A DNA stretch of 38,597 nt from Theionarchaea archaeon (GCA_018992685.1 JACVGT010000016.1:1-38597); one strand, 5' to 3'. Counted from the first letter of the stretch, positions 16,529 through 24,378 are shown. Notes: generated from the letters alone by a model not told the origin. A program made the numbers and translations.

Positions 16529-17028
16529 CAAGGACAGCTATTTTTATTGGCCTTGCAGCAGCAATTAAGATTGTTCTGGCTTCCATACCAAATGTTGAGC
16601 TGGTGACCCTCTGGATAGCTGTTGTTACACTGGTCTATGGGCTGAGGGTGGGTGTCATGGTGGCGTTTCTTGGAAATTTGGTGGCTGACATGTACATTGG
16701 GTTTGGGCCGTGGACTCTATTTGTTTCACTTGGATTTGTGTTGGTTGCATGCACCGTGTGGACAGCCAAACCACTTTTGACGCGTTCTCTCTCCTACGGA
16801 TTGATTGCAGCAGCAGCTACTGTTATATTCGACGTATTCACCGTGGTAACCAGCATGTCGCTGCTTTTTGGCTATTCACTAAAAATGGCACTCTTTCAGC
16901 AATATGGCCTATTTGTTCCTCCCGCGTACTATCCTTTTGGCTGGATTCACTTGGGAAGCAATGCCATCATCTTTTATATTCTGGCTAATCCCTTAATCAA
17001 GAGTCTGAAGAAAGTGAACCACCAGTAA
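16507..17028 (+). CDS. ECF transporter substrate-binding (S) component
   Basis: The 173-residue protein is almost wholly hydrophobic with about five to six membrane spans. NVELVTLWIAVVTLVYGLRVGVMVA and DMYIGFGPWTLFVSLGF resemble the vitamin S-components, including the GFGPWT loop typical of cobalamin-type (CbrT-like) members. ECF transporters need ATPases (EcfA) and a T-protein (EcfT), neither of which is in this window, so a shared energising module elsewhere is likely. ATG 16507 lies inside the end of the DUF4430 gene, and a GGAGGAGGGA SD (about 16487-16496) precedes it. Cobalamin is the most likely substrate given the DUF4430 partner, but other vitamins are possible. Confidence 0.75.
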   Translation: METGEVLARTAIFIGLAAAIKIVLASIPNVELVTLWIAVVTLVYGLRVGVMVAFLGNLVADMYIGFGPWTLFVSLGFVLVACTVWTAKPLLTRSLSYGLIAAAATVIFDVFTVVTSMSLLFGYSLKMALFQQYGLFVPPAYYPFGWIHLGSNAIIFYILANPLIKSLKKVNHQ

Positions 17029-17039
17029 TAGAAAAGTCA

Positions 17040-17061
17040 GGAAAGAATAAAAAAAGAAAAA
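17040..17061 (-). terminator. T-rich terminator of the S-layer-like gene
   Basis: On the minus strand, directly after the TAA at 17062, the sequence is TTTTTCTTTTTTTATTC-like. T-runs of this kind terminate archaeal transcription. The convergent ECF gene ends just before it. Confidence 0.5.
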
Positions 17062-17895
17062 TTAAAAGAAGAAGATATCTACAAATTCTGCAGTATCTTC
17101 TCCTGTATATTTGACGATCACCACAACAGGATGGAGGTCCTGTTTTTCTCCGGAAACCATCCAGATGAGTACCTTGTCCAGTTCCCGTGAGATCCATCTC
17201 CCTTTGAGATGCTTTCCATTGAGAATGTCTCTCAGGTAGATAGAAGCTGCCAGAGTACCTTCTCTGCCATTTCCTGCTACCACAAGAGTTCCGAGCTGCC
17301 TGTTACCATTAATCACATCTTCCAGCGTTTCTCCATTGAGAAATGGCTGATTGGGCAGAAATGCGATAATCCCATATTCATCACCAACATACTGTGTGGG
17401 TTCTCCTTCAACGAAAGAGGTAATAGTCCACGTGTCGTTTTGGTGATCTTTGAGCAGTTTCAGGGGTAGTTCCAAGTTCAGTTCTCTGGTGATCATATTC
17501 ACGTCGGGGCCACCCACTGAGACCAGAATGACTCCCTCATCTAGTCCCTGAACACTCTCCATGTCAACAGTGCACATACCGAGTGAGTCCAGTGCTACAG
17601 GATTGACACCCAGGAAGTTCAGCTTGAGATCAGGGCGCTTGAACGTGATTCTCCTCTGGCTGTCATTGATCCAGGATTGCAGGCCAAGCTTGACAAAGGC
17701 AGAAGCAACGACATCTTGTGGGTGTGCTTCCCGTCCCACCAGGACAACAGATCCGGGGTCCAGTCTGAGGTTTGGTCTTAGCAGCAGTGGAAGCTGCGGG
17801 GCTGGCCCAGCCGTTAACTCAGCTCCTCCAAAAGAGAGCATCTGAAGGCCGAGCACGCAGAGTACAAATAAGACTACTAGTTTCAGGCTAACCAC
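17062..17895 (-). CDS. Exported S-layer-related protein
   Basis: A signal peptide (KLVVLFVLCVLGLQMLSFGGA) leads into about 250 residues with short blocks typical of archaeal S-layer domains: GSVVLVGREAHPQDVVASAF, GVILVSVGGPDVNMITREL and GTLVVAGNGREGTLAASIYL. It has no C-terminal membrane span. It is therefore probably secreted, or held by other surface proteins. The canonical start is GTG 17895, but the SD AGGAGG (17895-17900) overlaps it. A CTG at 17886, eight bases after GGAGG, would begin MKLVV, a textbook signal peptide. A TATA box at 17945-17954 (minus strand) predicts a leader of about 28 nt. The gene ends in a run of Phe codons merging with the terminator. Confidence 0.7.
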   Translation of the reverse strand: MVSLKLVVLFVLCVLGLQMLSFGGAELTAGPAPQLPLLLRPNLRLDPGSVVLVGREAHPQDVVASAFVKLGLQSWINDSQRRITFKRPDLKLNFLGVNPVALDSLGMCTVDMESVQGLDEGVILVSVGGPDVNMITRELNLELPLKLLKDHQNDTWTITSFVEGEPTQYVGDEYGIIAFLPNQPFLNGETLEDVINGNRQLGTLVVAGNGREGTLAASIYLRDILNGKHLKGRWISRELDKVLIWMVSGEKQDLHPVVVIVKYTGEDTAEFVDIFFF

Positions 17896-17944
17896 CTCCT
17901 ACATTTTATTTGGTTCGTCTGGTAATGATCATTGATTAGCGATA

Positions 17945-17955
17945 GTATATAAATG
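17945..17955. promoter_or_regulatory. Bidirectional TATA element
   Basis: GTATATAAATG reads as a TATA box on both strands. On the minus strand it serves the S-layer-like gene. On the plus strand it could start a 50-60 nt leader before the methyltransferase gene, which also has a closer box at 18011-18018. Confidence 0.5.
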
Positions 17956-18039
17956 TTTCGGTTAACGACATCAGCGACAGAAGAGACATGAGGCTGAAAG
18001 AGAAGCAAGATTTTTAACTGATGGCGAAAGATGGGGAAC

Positions 18040-18897
18040 GTGAAAATTCCTCCCGCTTTTCTAGACCGGCTGCAAGAACTGGGCCTAGATTACTCAATGT
18101 ATGAGAAGTACCCCAGGAAAGCCGTGTATATACTCAGAAATGAACAGGAGATCAGGAGCACGTTTGATATGCGCCCTGTCCCCTGGGCAGATCATGTGTA
18201 TTTCTCAGATTGCAGTGCAGAAATCCAGAAGAAGTATTTTGACTCAGTCTTTGTACAGGATGCAGGGTCAGTGGTCCCTGTTCTGACTCTGGATGTCACC
18301 AGTGATTGCACAGTCCTGGACATGTGCGCAGCTCCTGGCTCCAAGACGATTCATCTTGCAAGAAGGGCTGCGCGGGTGATTGCCTGTGACATTCATAGAG
18401 GAAGGATTCGGAGGCTTCAGCATAACATGAAGCGGCTGGACATCACAAACTGCAGACTGATCAGGGCAGATGGGAGAAGACTCATTCTGGACGAGAAGGT
18501 GGATAGGGTACTGGTGGATGCTCCCTGCAGCGGTGAGGGAATGGTGGGAAAAATCCACAAAGTCATGACCCTGTGGAGTGTCAAGCGGATTGCGCGACTG
18601 GCTGCCCTTCAGAGAAAGCTAGTGCTTCACGGGCTAGAACTTCTTGATGAAGGGGGAATCCTGGTGTACAGTACCTGTACCTTTGCGCCGGAAGAAAATG
18701 AAGGGGTCATCGACAGGATTGTAGCCAGGGGGGATGCAGTCTTAGAAGAGATTGCAGTCAAGAACCTGCAGTATAACCCGGGGTTGACCCACTTTAGGCA
18801 GTGTACCTACAGTCCTGATCTTGAAAAGACTGTACGTATCTACCCTTTTCATAATAGTTCCAACGGTTTCTTTGTAGCGAGGCTGAGAAAGTGTTGA
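18040..18897 (+). CDS. NSUN/RsmB/Nop2-family RNA (cytosine-5) methyltransferase
   Basis: The 285-residue SAM-dependent enzyme has motif I LDMCAAPGSKTIHLA, followed by ACDIHRGRI. Motif IV is VDAPCSGEGM (general catalytic Cys) and motif VI is YSTCTFAPEENE (nucleophilic Cys). This two-cysteine pattern defines m5C RNA methyltransferases acting on tRNA or rRNA. ATG 18031 is in frame, but a TATA box at 18011-18018 lies 26 bases before GTG 18040, giving MKIPPAFLDRLQ, so GTG is preferred. No separate PUA or NusB domain is seen; the N-terminal about 80 residues form the family's small RNA-binding part. It is followed after about 60 bases by Trm56, probably in one transcript. Confidence 0.88.
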   Translation: MKIPPAFLDRLQELGLDYSMYEKYPRKAVYILRNEQEIRSTFDMRPVPWADHVYFSDCSAEIQKKYFDSVFVQDAGSVVPVLTLDVTSDCTVLDMCAAPGSKTIHLARRAARVIACDIHRGRIRRLQHNMKRLDITNCRLIRADGRRLILDEKVDRVLVDAPCSGEGMVGKIHKVMTLWSVKRIARLAALQRKLVLHGLELLDEGGILVYSTCTFAPEENEGVIDRIVARGDAVLEEIAVKNLQYNPGLTHFRQCTYSPDLEKTVRIYPFHNSSNGFFVARLRKC

Positions 18898-18960
18898 GTT
18901 CCTGTGCAGCAGAAATCTTCGGGAGTAAGAGTTAAAACAGATACTGCCCATGATACAGCA

Positions 18961-19494
18961 ATGATAACAGTGCTTCGGATCGGTCACCGGCCTCAGCGAG
19001 ACAAACGAATTACCACTCACGTTTGCCTGGTGGCCAGAGCATTTGGTGCTGATACCATCATTGTGGACAGGAAAGACGTCACATTGCAGGAGACCATTGC
19101 CAGCATCACAGACAGGTGGGGCGGCACCTTTTCGGTGTCTTTCCAGCCCTGGAGAAAGGTACTCAGCGCCTGGGATGGATTCATTGTTCATTTGACCATG
19201 TACGGTCTCCCTCTGGAAGAGGAAATTTCGACTATCAGAGCACATGACAACATCTTGGTGGTAGTGGGTGCGGAGAAAGTCCCCCGGGAGGTCTACGAAA
19301 TTTCAGACTGCAATATCTCAATCACCAACCAACCTCACTCTGAAGTAGCTGCTCTAGCTCTTTTTCTTGACAGGTATTTCCAAGGGGCCCAATTCCGTAA
19401 GGAATTCTGCGGCAGTCTGAGGATAATTCCCAGTAAGAGAGAGAAATTGATCAACGATGTTGTTAATCAAAAAAGAAAAGCAAAAATTATTTAA
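18961..19494 (+). CDS. tRNA (cytidine(56)-2'-O)-methyltransferase Trm56
   Basis: Starting at ATG 18961, the protein reads MITVLRIGHRPQRDKRITTH, the hallmark of the archaeal SPOUT enzyme Trm56, then VCLVARAFGAD. VVVGAEKVPREVYEISDCNISITNQPHSEVAALALFLDR matches the C-terminal trefoil knot that binds SAM. Trm56 methylates the ribose of C56 in the T-loop of archaeal tRNAs. The length of 177 residues equals the family norm, whereas the longer frame from 18904 adds an unrelated stretch. The last codons contain the TATA box of tfe. The cluster with other RNA methyltransferases suggests shared demand for SAM, recycled by ahcY in this window. Confidence 0.92.
   Translation: MITVLRIGHRPQRDKRITTHVCLVARAFGADTIIVDRKDVTLQETIASITDRWGGTFSVSFQPWRKVLSAWDGFIVHLTMYGLPLEEEISTIRAHDNILVVVGAEKVPREVYEISDCNISITNQPHSEVAALALFLDRYFQGAQFRKEFCGSLRIIPSKREKLINDVVNQKRKAKII
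19487..19494 (+). promoter_or_regulatory. TATA box for tfe
   Basis: ATTATTTA is centred at about 19491, overlapping the last codons of Trm56. The predicted start is near 19517, giving a leader of about 19 nt that holds the SD GGTGA (19526-19530). Confidence 0.55.
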
Positions 19495-19500
19495 ACCCAG

Positions 19501-19520
19501 ACTTGCATGTATATGCAAGT
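19501..19520. promoter_or_regulatory. Palindrome between TATA box and start site of tfe (candidate operator)
   Basis: ACTTGCAT and ATGCAAGT form a perfect 8-bp inverted repeat separated by GTAT. It lies immediately downstream of the tfe TATA box and reaches the predicted transcription start, a position where a bound dimer would block RNA polymerase. Confidence 0.5.
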
Positions 19521-19535
19521 GAAACGGTGAATAGC

Positions 19536-20036
19536 ATGAAAGACGTGAGTACAGTCATCTTTGAATTCCTTGAGGGATTACTAGGTGAAGGTGGAGTTGA
19601 AGTCGCCTCCACAATCTATGACAATGAATTTACAGACGAAGAAATAGCAAAGGAGACTAATATCCGTGTAAACACGGTGAGGAAGGTTCTATACCGTCTT
19701 TATGATAATCGCCTCGCCTCCTACCGAAGAACCAGAGACAAGAAAACTGGCTGGTATATTTATTACTGGAAGATGGATCTGAACAAGGCTTCGGAGGTCA
19801 TGAGGAGCCTGGAGAGAGAATACCTTCAGAAGCTGATGGAACGGCTGGAACACGAACGAAATAACATGTTCTTCTCATGCGATAATGGATGTGAGAAGGT
19901 CATTTTTGATGTGGCATCAGAAAACGATTTCCGGTGCCCTGGATGCAATGGTAAGCTCTCCTTCGTGGACAACTCTTCATTAGTCAGGAGCTTGGAGGAG
20001 CAAATCAAGAAGCTGGAAACAGGCATGGAGAACTAG
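19536..20036 (+). CDS. tfe: Transcription factor E (TFE-alpha)
   Basis: The 166-residue protein is the archaeal counterpart of the N-terminal half of TFIIE-alpha. It helps open promoters and stabilises the transcription complex. An N-terminal winged helix contains DEEIAKETNIRVNTVRKVLY and YRRTRDKKTGWYIYYW, the family's most conserved stretch. A zinc ribbon follows: FSCDNGCEKVIFDVASENDF then RCPGCNGKL (CX3C/CX2C). The C-terminus is a short acidic coiled-coil-like helix. ATG 19536 is chosen because GGTGA lies five bases upstream; the frame opens at TTG 19503 and a GTG at 19527 is possible. The gene has its own promoter with a palindrome suggesting regulation, possibly autoregulation. Confidence 0.93.
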   Translation: MKDVSTVIFEFLEGLLGEGGVEVASTIYDNEFTDEEIAKETNIRVNTVRKVLYRLYDNRLASYRRTRDKKTGWYIYYWKMDLNKASEVMRSLEREYLQKLMERLEHERNNMFFSCDNGCEKVIFDVASENDFRCPGCNGKLSFVDNSSLVRSLEEQIKKLETGMEN

Positions 20037-20190
20037 TGAGCCTCTTTGAGAGTGTTTCCTGCGCTTGAAAAGGCTGCTGATATCATCTTCACTTTCTTTC
20101 TTTCATGGTTACCATCATTCAGTGAGAGTATTCGGTCAGACCAGTTCTGCCCACCAAACAGTTATATGGGAAGACAACAGTACTTTTCTG

Positions 20191-20865
20191 ATGATTTCTG
20201 TAATCTTTGTAGAACCCGAATCTGCTGGAAATGTGGGAAGTATTGCCCGATGCATGAAGAATTTTGGAGCAAGCCAGCTGATACTGGTCAATCCGTGTCC
20301 TCTTGAAGGAGCAGAGAAAATGGCCCAGCATGGAACGGATATTCTGGAAAAGGCTGTCATTGTGACCACCCTGGATCGTGCCTTGGTCATGGTGGATACA
20401 TCAATTGCAGCTACTGCAGTGACGTCTGGGCTGTTCAGGGCTTCGCTGTCCCCTTCTGACATACGTACTGTGAGCACAGGACATATTGGCATCGTCATTG
20501 GGAGGGAAAGCAGGGGATTGACTGCCGAAGAGATCGAGCAGTGTGACCTTGTCATGTCTATCCCCGCGTCACAGGAGTATCCCGTGCTCAACGCTGCTGC
20601 AGCCTGCTGTATTGTCCTTTATGAATTCTTTCAGAGCACCTATCAGGGGGTTGAGTCCTGTTCTAACGAAACGAAAAAAAGGATCTTGGCTGAGTGCAGG
20701 ACCATATCTGACCTCATGGAGAAAAGGCCTCACAGAAAGAGAATCTGGGAAATCGTCCTCAAGAGAGTCCTTTCCAAAGCATTCCTCTCAGAAAGGGAAG
20801 CTACCATTCTGCTGGGATTCTTCAGAAGGATCAGGACTGTACTGACCCCACTTTCTAAACCTTGA
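20191..20865 (+). CDS. trmJ: TrmJ-family tRNA 2'-O-methyltransferase (SPOUT)
   Basis: From ATG 20191 the protein reads MISVIFVEPESAGNVGSIAR, the family start with the Asn and Arg used in catalysis and RNA binding. The knot motifs IGIVIGRESRGLTAEEI and SIPASQEYPVLNAAAACCIVLYE follow. TrmJ methylates the ribose at position 32 of tRNA; archaeal forms favour cytidine. The length is 224 residues. The longer frame beginning at 20065 adds 42 residues unlike the family. A box resembling TTATATG (about 20162-20168) lies 26-27 bases before ATG 20191 and supports a leaderless start. The 3' end overlaps the convergent RPA32 gene by 11 bases. Confidence 0.88.
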   Translation: MISVIFVEPESAGNVGSIARCMKNFGASQLILVNPCPLEGAEKMAQHGTDILEKAVIVTTLDRALVMVDTSIAATAVTSGLFRASLSPSDIRTVSTGHIGIVIGRESRGLTAEEIEQCDLVMSIPASQEYPVLNAAAACCIVLYEFFQSTYQGVESCSNETKKRILAECRTISDLMEKRPHRKRIWEIVLKRVLSKAFLSEREATILLGFFRRIRTVLTPLSKP

Positions 20866-21613
20866 CGAAAATATTGATTCTGCGTTCGAATATATCTCCG
20901 CTGCTCAGTAATTCTCTGACAGATTCCTCAACTTCCTCTGCAGTGTAGATGTCTGCGAATTCGGCCAGAATAGAATCCATATCCACCCCATCAGGGTGCT
21001 TCTCAATAAGAGAGAGTACCTTGTTCTTCATGATTTCACTCTTGGAAATATCAGGTTCCTCTTCTCTCTCCTCCAGATATTTCAGCTCATCCAGAGCTTC
21101 CACAACATCGGGGGGCACTCCTTCCTCTTTTGCCCTTTCCTTTGCCTGTCTGACCTGTTCACCTTCCTCCTGGTAGATATTCTGGGCCTTTTCCAGGATA
21201 CCCCCATGCTCCCGTCTGGCCCTCAAAATTTCCAGCCGATGAAGTAGAACAAAATTAGGATCAAGCCGAGCTACAGCCTCCAGAGTGAGTTGTTTTTGCC
21301 CCTGCCACTCTCTTATCTTCCCAATAACCTGAACAATGTCACCTAATTCGATGTGCTCCAGCAGGCTCGTGGTCTCCCTGAATACATATCCTGTTATGGT
21401 ATCAAACCCATCATCAAGCTGAATTCTCCCGTAGGCAGTATCGTCAGAAATGTATGGCTCTGAAACCACAGTGGCCACCACCTTTGCCCGGTACACTTTT
21501 CGTGCATCTTCTGTTATCAGATAGTTCAACTCGAAGTCTTCTTCTGCTGAAACAAACTGTCCCTTGTGAATTTCATCTAGCCGTAACCTGTGAGAAGCAG
21601 CTCTCTTTTTCAT
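20855..21613 (-). CDS. RPA32-like subunit of replication protein A
   Basis: The 252-residue protein has an OB-fold (residues about 40-120, with YRAKVVATVVSE and LGDIVQVIGKIREWQGQKQLTLE). A charged linker follows (QAKERAKEEGVPPDVVEALDELKYLEEREEE). It ends in a winged-helix domain (KVLSLIEKHPDGVDMDSILAEF to IFERRINIFVKV). This architecture parallels eukaryotic RPA32 and the archaeal COG3390 RPA-associated protein. The RPA complex protects single-stranded DNA in replication and repair. Its ATG overlaps the stop of the RPA14 gene as ATGA, making it the third gene of a three-gene operon. The winged helix is the expected protein-interaction module. Confidence 0.85.
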   Translation of the reverse strand: MKKRAASHRLRLDEIHKGQFVSAEEDFELNYLITEDARKVYRAKVVATVVSEPYISDDTAYGRIQLDDGFDTITGYVFRETTSLLEHIELGDIVQVIGKIREWQGQKQLTLEAVARLDPNFVLLHRLEILRARREHGGILEKAQNIYQEEGEQVRQAKERAKEEGVPPDVVEALDELKYLEEREEEPDISKSEIMKNKVLSLIEKHPDGVDMDSILAEFADIYTAEEVEESVRELLSSGDIFERRINIFVKV

Positions 21614-21906
21614 TGTTCCAGCTCCTTCACTCTCTTGTACAGCTCCAGATCAAAATCAGAAAAATCCTGTACTATTTCTGCATTGATTAGGGGGTTCCCC
21701 CGTGTCTGAGGACGGCCAACAACCCTGACAACCGTCTGCACGTCAAAAAGCCTGTCTCCCAGTACTGTGATAGACCCTGTTCCATCGTCAATTATCATGG
21801 AGTACTGAATAGGATCTTTCCTAATGACTGTGCCTATAACAGACACACGAATATCCTCCTCCGTAATATCAGAAATGTCCTTTTCAATAGCAGGTGCACG
21901 TCTCAT
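21610..21906 (-). CDS. RPA14-like small OB-fold subunit of replication protein A
   Basis: The 98-residue protein is a single OB-fold: IRVSVIGTVIRKDPIQYSMIIDDGTGSITVLGDRLFDVQTVVRVVGRPQTRGNPLINAEIVQDF. The DDGTGSI turn is characteristic of RPA14/Rpa3 proteins. ATG 21906 overlaps the RPA41 stop by four bases (ATGA) and is preferred over the longer frame from 21933, which would run deep into RPA41. Its own stop overlaps the start of the RPA32 gene in the same way. The tight coupling implies stoichiometric production of the three subunits, as in the heterotrimeric RPA of Thermococcales. The assignment rests on fold motifs and operon position. Confidence 0.85.
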   Translation of the reverse strand: MRRAPAIEKDISDITEEDIRVSVIGTVIRKDPIQYSMIIDDGTGSITVLGDRLFDVQTVVRVVGRPQTRGNPLINAEIVQDFSDFDLELYKRVKELEQ

Positions 21907-22928
21907 CCCAATTCCTCCAGTATGGTATAACATTCCTGCGGGATATTCAGTTCCCTAATATCCCTCACAGTGAAGGTTAGTCCCGTGTACTCATTGTAGG
22001 TGACGTCCCCAGAAACCACGATCTCCTGACCCAGTAGGTGTTGATGTACATCATTTAAGTACTGTCTCTGGGCAGAACGGGCATCATGCCCTCTGTTCAT
22101 GTAATCCTTCACTTTGTAATATGCCTCTGACGTGACGGCAAGCATGTCTTCCGCCTTCCTATCAAAGAAACTTGCTCGGATAAATCCTGTGCAATCATCC
22201 AATCCTGCTTCAAAGATCATTACCCGCTTTCGATCCACCTTCTTGTTGCAGGACGGACAGAAGAACACATTATTCTTGAAAACGACTCTCTTGTAACACT
22301 CAGGACATGCCTCATAAAACCTGACATTGTACAACTTGGCAATGGTGGCCCTGATCTCACAAAACCTGTTCCCTTCTTCCAGCTCTGCTATCTCCTTTCT
22401 TTCTGCAGGCCTTTCTGCTAGCTTGGAGAGAGGAGGTATTTCTTCAATCCGGGGATCATCTTCTGGATTGACAATGATTTTTCCTCGTCCCACCTGAATC
22501 TGGACGCCTCTCCTGCCTTCTCTGGTGATGCCGTCCACAACCTTGAGTATGTCTCCTCTTTCTATCTGCTCGGTAAGCCTGACTTCATGATCCCACAGAG
22601 TGAGGGCAGTCTTGCCAGTCTTGTCAGCAATGATAACATTGGATACAGCTCCAAAGGATCCATCATTTCTCTGAAATTCTCTGGGTTCAGTATACCCCAG
22701 GACCCTTCCCAGAATATTCACGTTAGTCATGCCAGCAAGCAAATCTTCAATCCGCAGGTACTCCTGCTCTCTAATAATTCCCAGCTCACTAGCAATGATG
22801 GTCAGAGCCCCCTCATCCGTCAGGAGCCCTCCCACTTCTTCCAGTTTCTGTTCCATCTTATCCTGGATCTCATTGTCAGAAAGACCTTTTTTCCTTAGCT
22901 GTTCCCAGAGAACTTCCTTTTTGTCCAT
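21903..22928 (-). CDS. RPA41 large subunit of replication protein A
   Basis: The 341-residue protein has an N-terminal helical segment with LSDNEIQDKMEQKLEEVGG. An OB-fold starts at VNILGRVLGYTEPREFQRNDGS and runs through NVIIADKTGKTALTLWD. A second OB-like region contains a zinc finger, CPECYKRVVFKNNVFFCPSC (CX2C...CX2C), near residue 210-230. This is the organisation of euryarchaeal RPA41, which binds single-stranded DNA. Transcription probably starts at ATG 22928, because TTTATAT (minus strand, 22951-22957) lies 26-27 bases upstream. It is the first gene of the RPA operon. Confidence 0.92.
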   Translation of the reverse strand: MDKKEVLWEQLRKKGLSDNEIQDKMEQKLEEVGGLLTDEGALTIIASELGIIREQEYLRIEDLLAGMTNVNILGRVLGYTEPREFQRNDGSFGAVSNVIIADKTGKTALTLWDHEVRLTEQIERGDILKVVDGITREGRRGVQIQVGRGKIIVNPEDDPRIEEIPPLSKLAERPAERKEIAELEEGNRFCEIRATIAKLYNVRFYEACPECYKRVVFKNNVFFCPSCNKKVDRKRVMIFEAGLDDCTGFIRASFFDRKAEDMLAVTSEAYYKVKDYMNRGHDARSAQRQYLNDVHQHLLGQEIVVSGDVTYNEYTGLTFTVRDIRELNIPQECYTILEELG

Positions 22929-22950
22929 ACATTGTTAAGATTAGATTTCC

Positions 22951-22957
22951 ATATAAA
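22951..22957 (-). promoter_or_regulatory. TATA box for the RPA operon
   Basis: TTTATAT on the minus strand is centred at 22954, 26 bases from ATG 22928, indicating a leaderless polycistronic mRNA. Confidence 0.65.
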
Positions 22958-22959
22958 TT

Positions 22960-23405
22960 TTTGGTCTTATGAACCCAGGGAACCTCTCATGCAACGCAGA
23001 AGGGCGGAGACAAATCACGTTACCTCTGGAGTTTGGTTCCAGAACCCTAGGGCTGCAACCATGTGAATGTTAAATATAAGAGATATGGGAAAAGGAAGTG
23101 TTGAGGACTGAAAATAAATATATCCGTGGTACTTCCAGAATGCTGCGCTAGTAAACTCCAAAAGTCTAAGAGATAGAGTTCTACTACTCTCGCTTCCTCT
23201 TTCGTGCTGCCTACCTGGGCATGAGCATTCGGTTTTTCTTATTCTGTATGTTAGTGTACCTCAATGTGGTTCCACCTGAAGGAGATTGATCAGGATTAAC
23301 GAAGAGAGTGAGGAGAGGTTTGACATGTCCGATTTCAGATGAGAAGGAACTAACAAGGGAGAGACTGGTATGCAGAGACACGAACCTTCAAGCCATGGTT
23401 CCTCA
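22960..23405. other. Intergenic stretch without a supportable gene
   Basis: About 445 bases. No frame with recognisable motifs was found. TATA-like elements occur on the plus strand near 23069-23077 (TTAAATATA) and 23113-23124 (AAATAAATATAT) without a gene behind them. A hairpin TCTGGA/TCCAGA lies at 23025-23043. A small RNA transcribed rightward is possible but not shown. Confidence 0.4.
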
Positions 23406-23409
23406 AGGC

Positions 23410-24063
23410 CTAATCCAGACGATACTCTTCCTTTTCCTGCAGGATGACAACCCGGGTTGAAGATCCGGCTTCAACCCTCTTCTTGAACTCTGTGGTATCC
23501 TTTCCCCACGTGTGCATGGGTATCGCAATTCCTGGATTGATCGCCAGCGCAGCTTCGGCACCCTCAACAACATCCATGGTATAGGTATCCCCTGTGGGAA
23601 GAAGGGCTACGTCCACTGTCCCGAGTTCCTTCATCTCTGGAATGAAATCTGTATCCCCGGCATGATAGATAGTTTTTCCTTCAACTGAAATGAGGTATCC
23701 AACCCCCATTCCCTTGGGATGATACGGAGTTCCTGGAGATCTGAATCGTTTGTAATTATAGGCCTGAACAGCCTTCACCGTTATTCCATTTATCGTCATG
23801 GATTCTCCTGGCTTCAGGGGAGTGATGTCCTTAATCTTTGATCTACATTCATCGGGAGCGATTATCACAGTACCGGAGTGCAGAACACGGCTGATTTTGG
23901 CGGGATCGCAGTGGTCAGTATGAGAATGGGTTATCACTATGATGTCTGCTTTCCCTACAGGATCACTGTATTCTTCAAGATCAGTGTAGATGATCTTGCC
24001 TCCTCCCTTTATCTGAAAGGCAGCATGTGCCAACAACATTATTGATACACTCATTATGAACAC
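23410..24063 (-). CDS. Metallo-beta-lactamase-fold metal-dependent hydrolase (UPF0173-like)
   Basis: The 217-residue protein shows the metal-binding HxHxDH motif in ITHSHTDHCD, then the second block IYHAGDTDF and a late PMHTWGKDT histidine. LLAHAAFQIKG near the start matches the small UPF0173 hydrolase group, which lacks extra domains. The substrate is unknown. ATG 24063 is supported by a minus-strand TATA box (24085-24092) about 25 bases upstream; ATG 24054 is possible. The gene is probably monocistronic. The small gene at 24095 lies just upstream on the same strand but ends before this promoter. It is cytoplasmic, with no signal peptide. Confidence 0.85.
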   Translation of the reverse strand: MFIMSVSIMLLAHAAFQIKGGGKIIYTDLEEYSDPVGKADIIVITHSHTDHCDPAKISRVLHSGTVIIAPDECRSKIKDITPLKPGESMTINGITVKAVQAYNYKRFRSPGTPYHPKGMGVGYLISVEGKTIYHAGDTDFIPEMKELGTVDVALLPTGDTYTMDVVEGAEAALAINPGIAIPMHTWGKDTTEFKKRVEAGSSTRVVILQEKEEYRLD

Positions 24064-24094
24064 CGTGCTTCTATTGGATTGCCACTTTATCTAG

Positions 24095-24304
24095 TTATCT
24101 GAGTAAGGGTATCCACTTACAGGTGAGGCAATGCGCCTGTACAATTCCTTCTTCTCCACAAGGTAGTGTATCCTCATTTATGAGGGAATATTTCAAAACC
24201 TTATGATTTATGACATTATTCATGAAATAATGAGGTATAGATTCTTCTATCTTCACTATACCACGAACTGCAAGAGGAGACAGTCGCATGTCCAAAATTA
24301 TCAT
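24095..24304 (-). CDS. Small protein of unknown function
   Basis: A 69-residue frame fits exactly between the promoter of the hydrolase gene and its own TATA-like box (AATTTAAG, minus strand, 24330-24337), which predicts a start three bases before ATG 24304. The sequence mixes hydrophobic and charged residues in a protein-like way (LSPLAVRGIVKIEESIPHYF). It ends with cysteines in LPCGEEG and HCLTCKW, which might bind a metal. No family was recognised. The neat promoter-to-stop packing is the main support. Chance cannot be excluded at this length. Confidence 0.45.
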   Translation of the reverse strand: MIILDMRLSPLAVRGIVKIEESIPHYFMNNVINHKVLKYSLINEDTLPCGEEGIVQAHCLTCKWIPLLR

Positions 24305-24378
24305 ATGAATTCCATGAGGAAGGTCCTAACTTAAATTATTTCTCCAGTCAAAGCACTGTGTCAAAGGAGATGAGAAAA

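Noticed and set aside
22960..23405. Possible tRNA or structured RNA around the hairpin TCTGGA/TCCAGA
   Set aside because: No cloverleaf can be drawn and no conserved RNA family signature was recognised.
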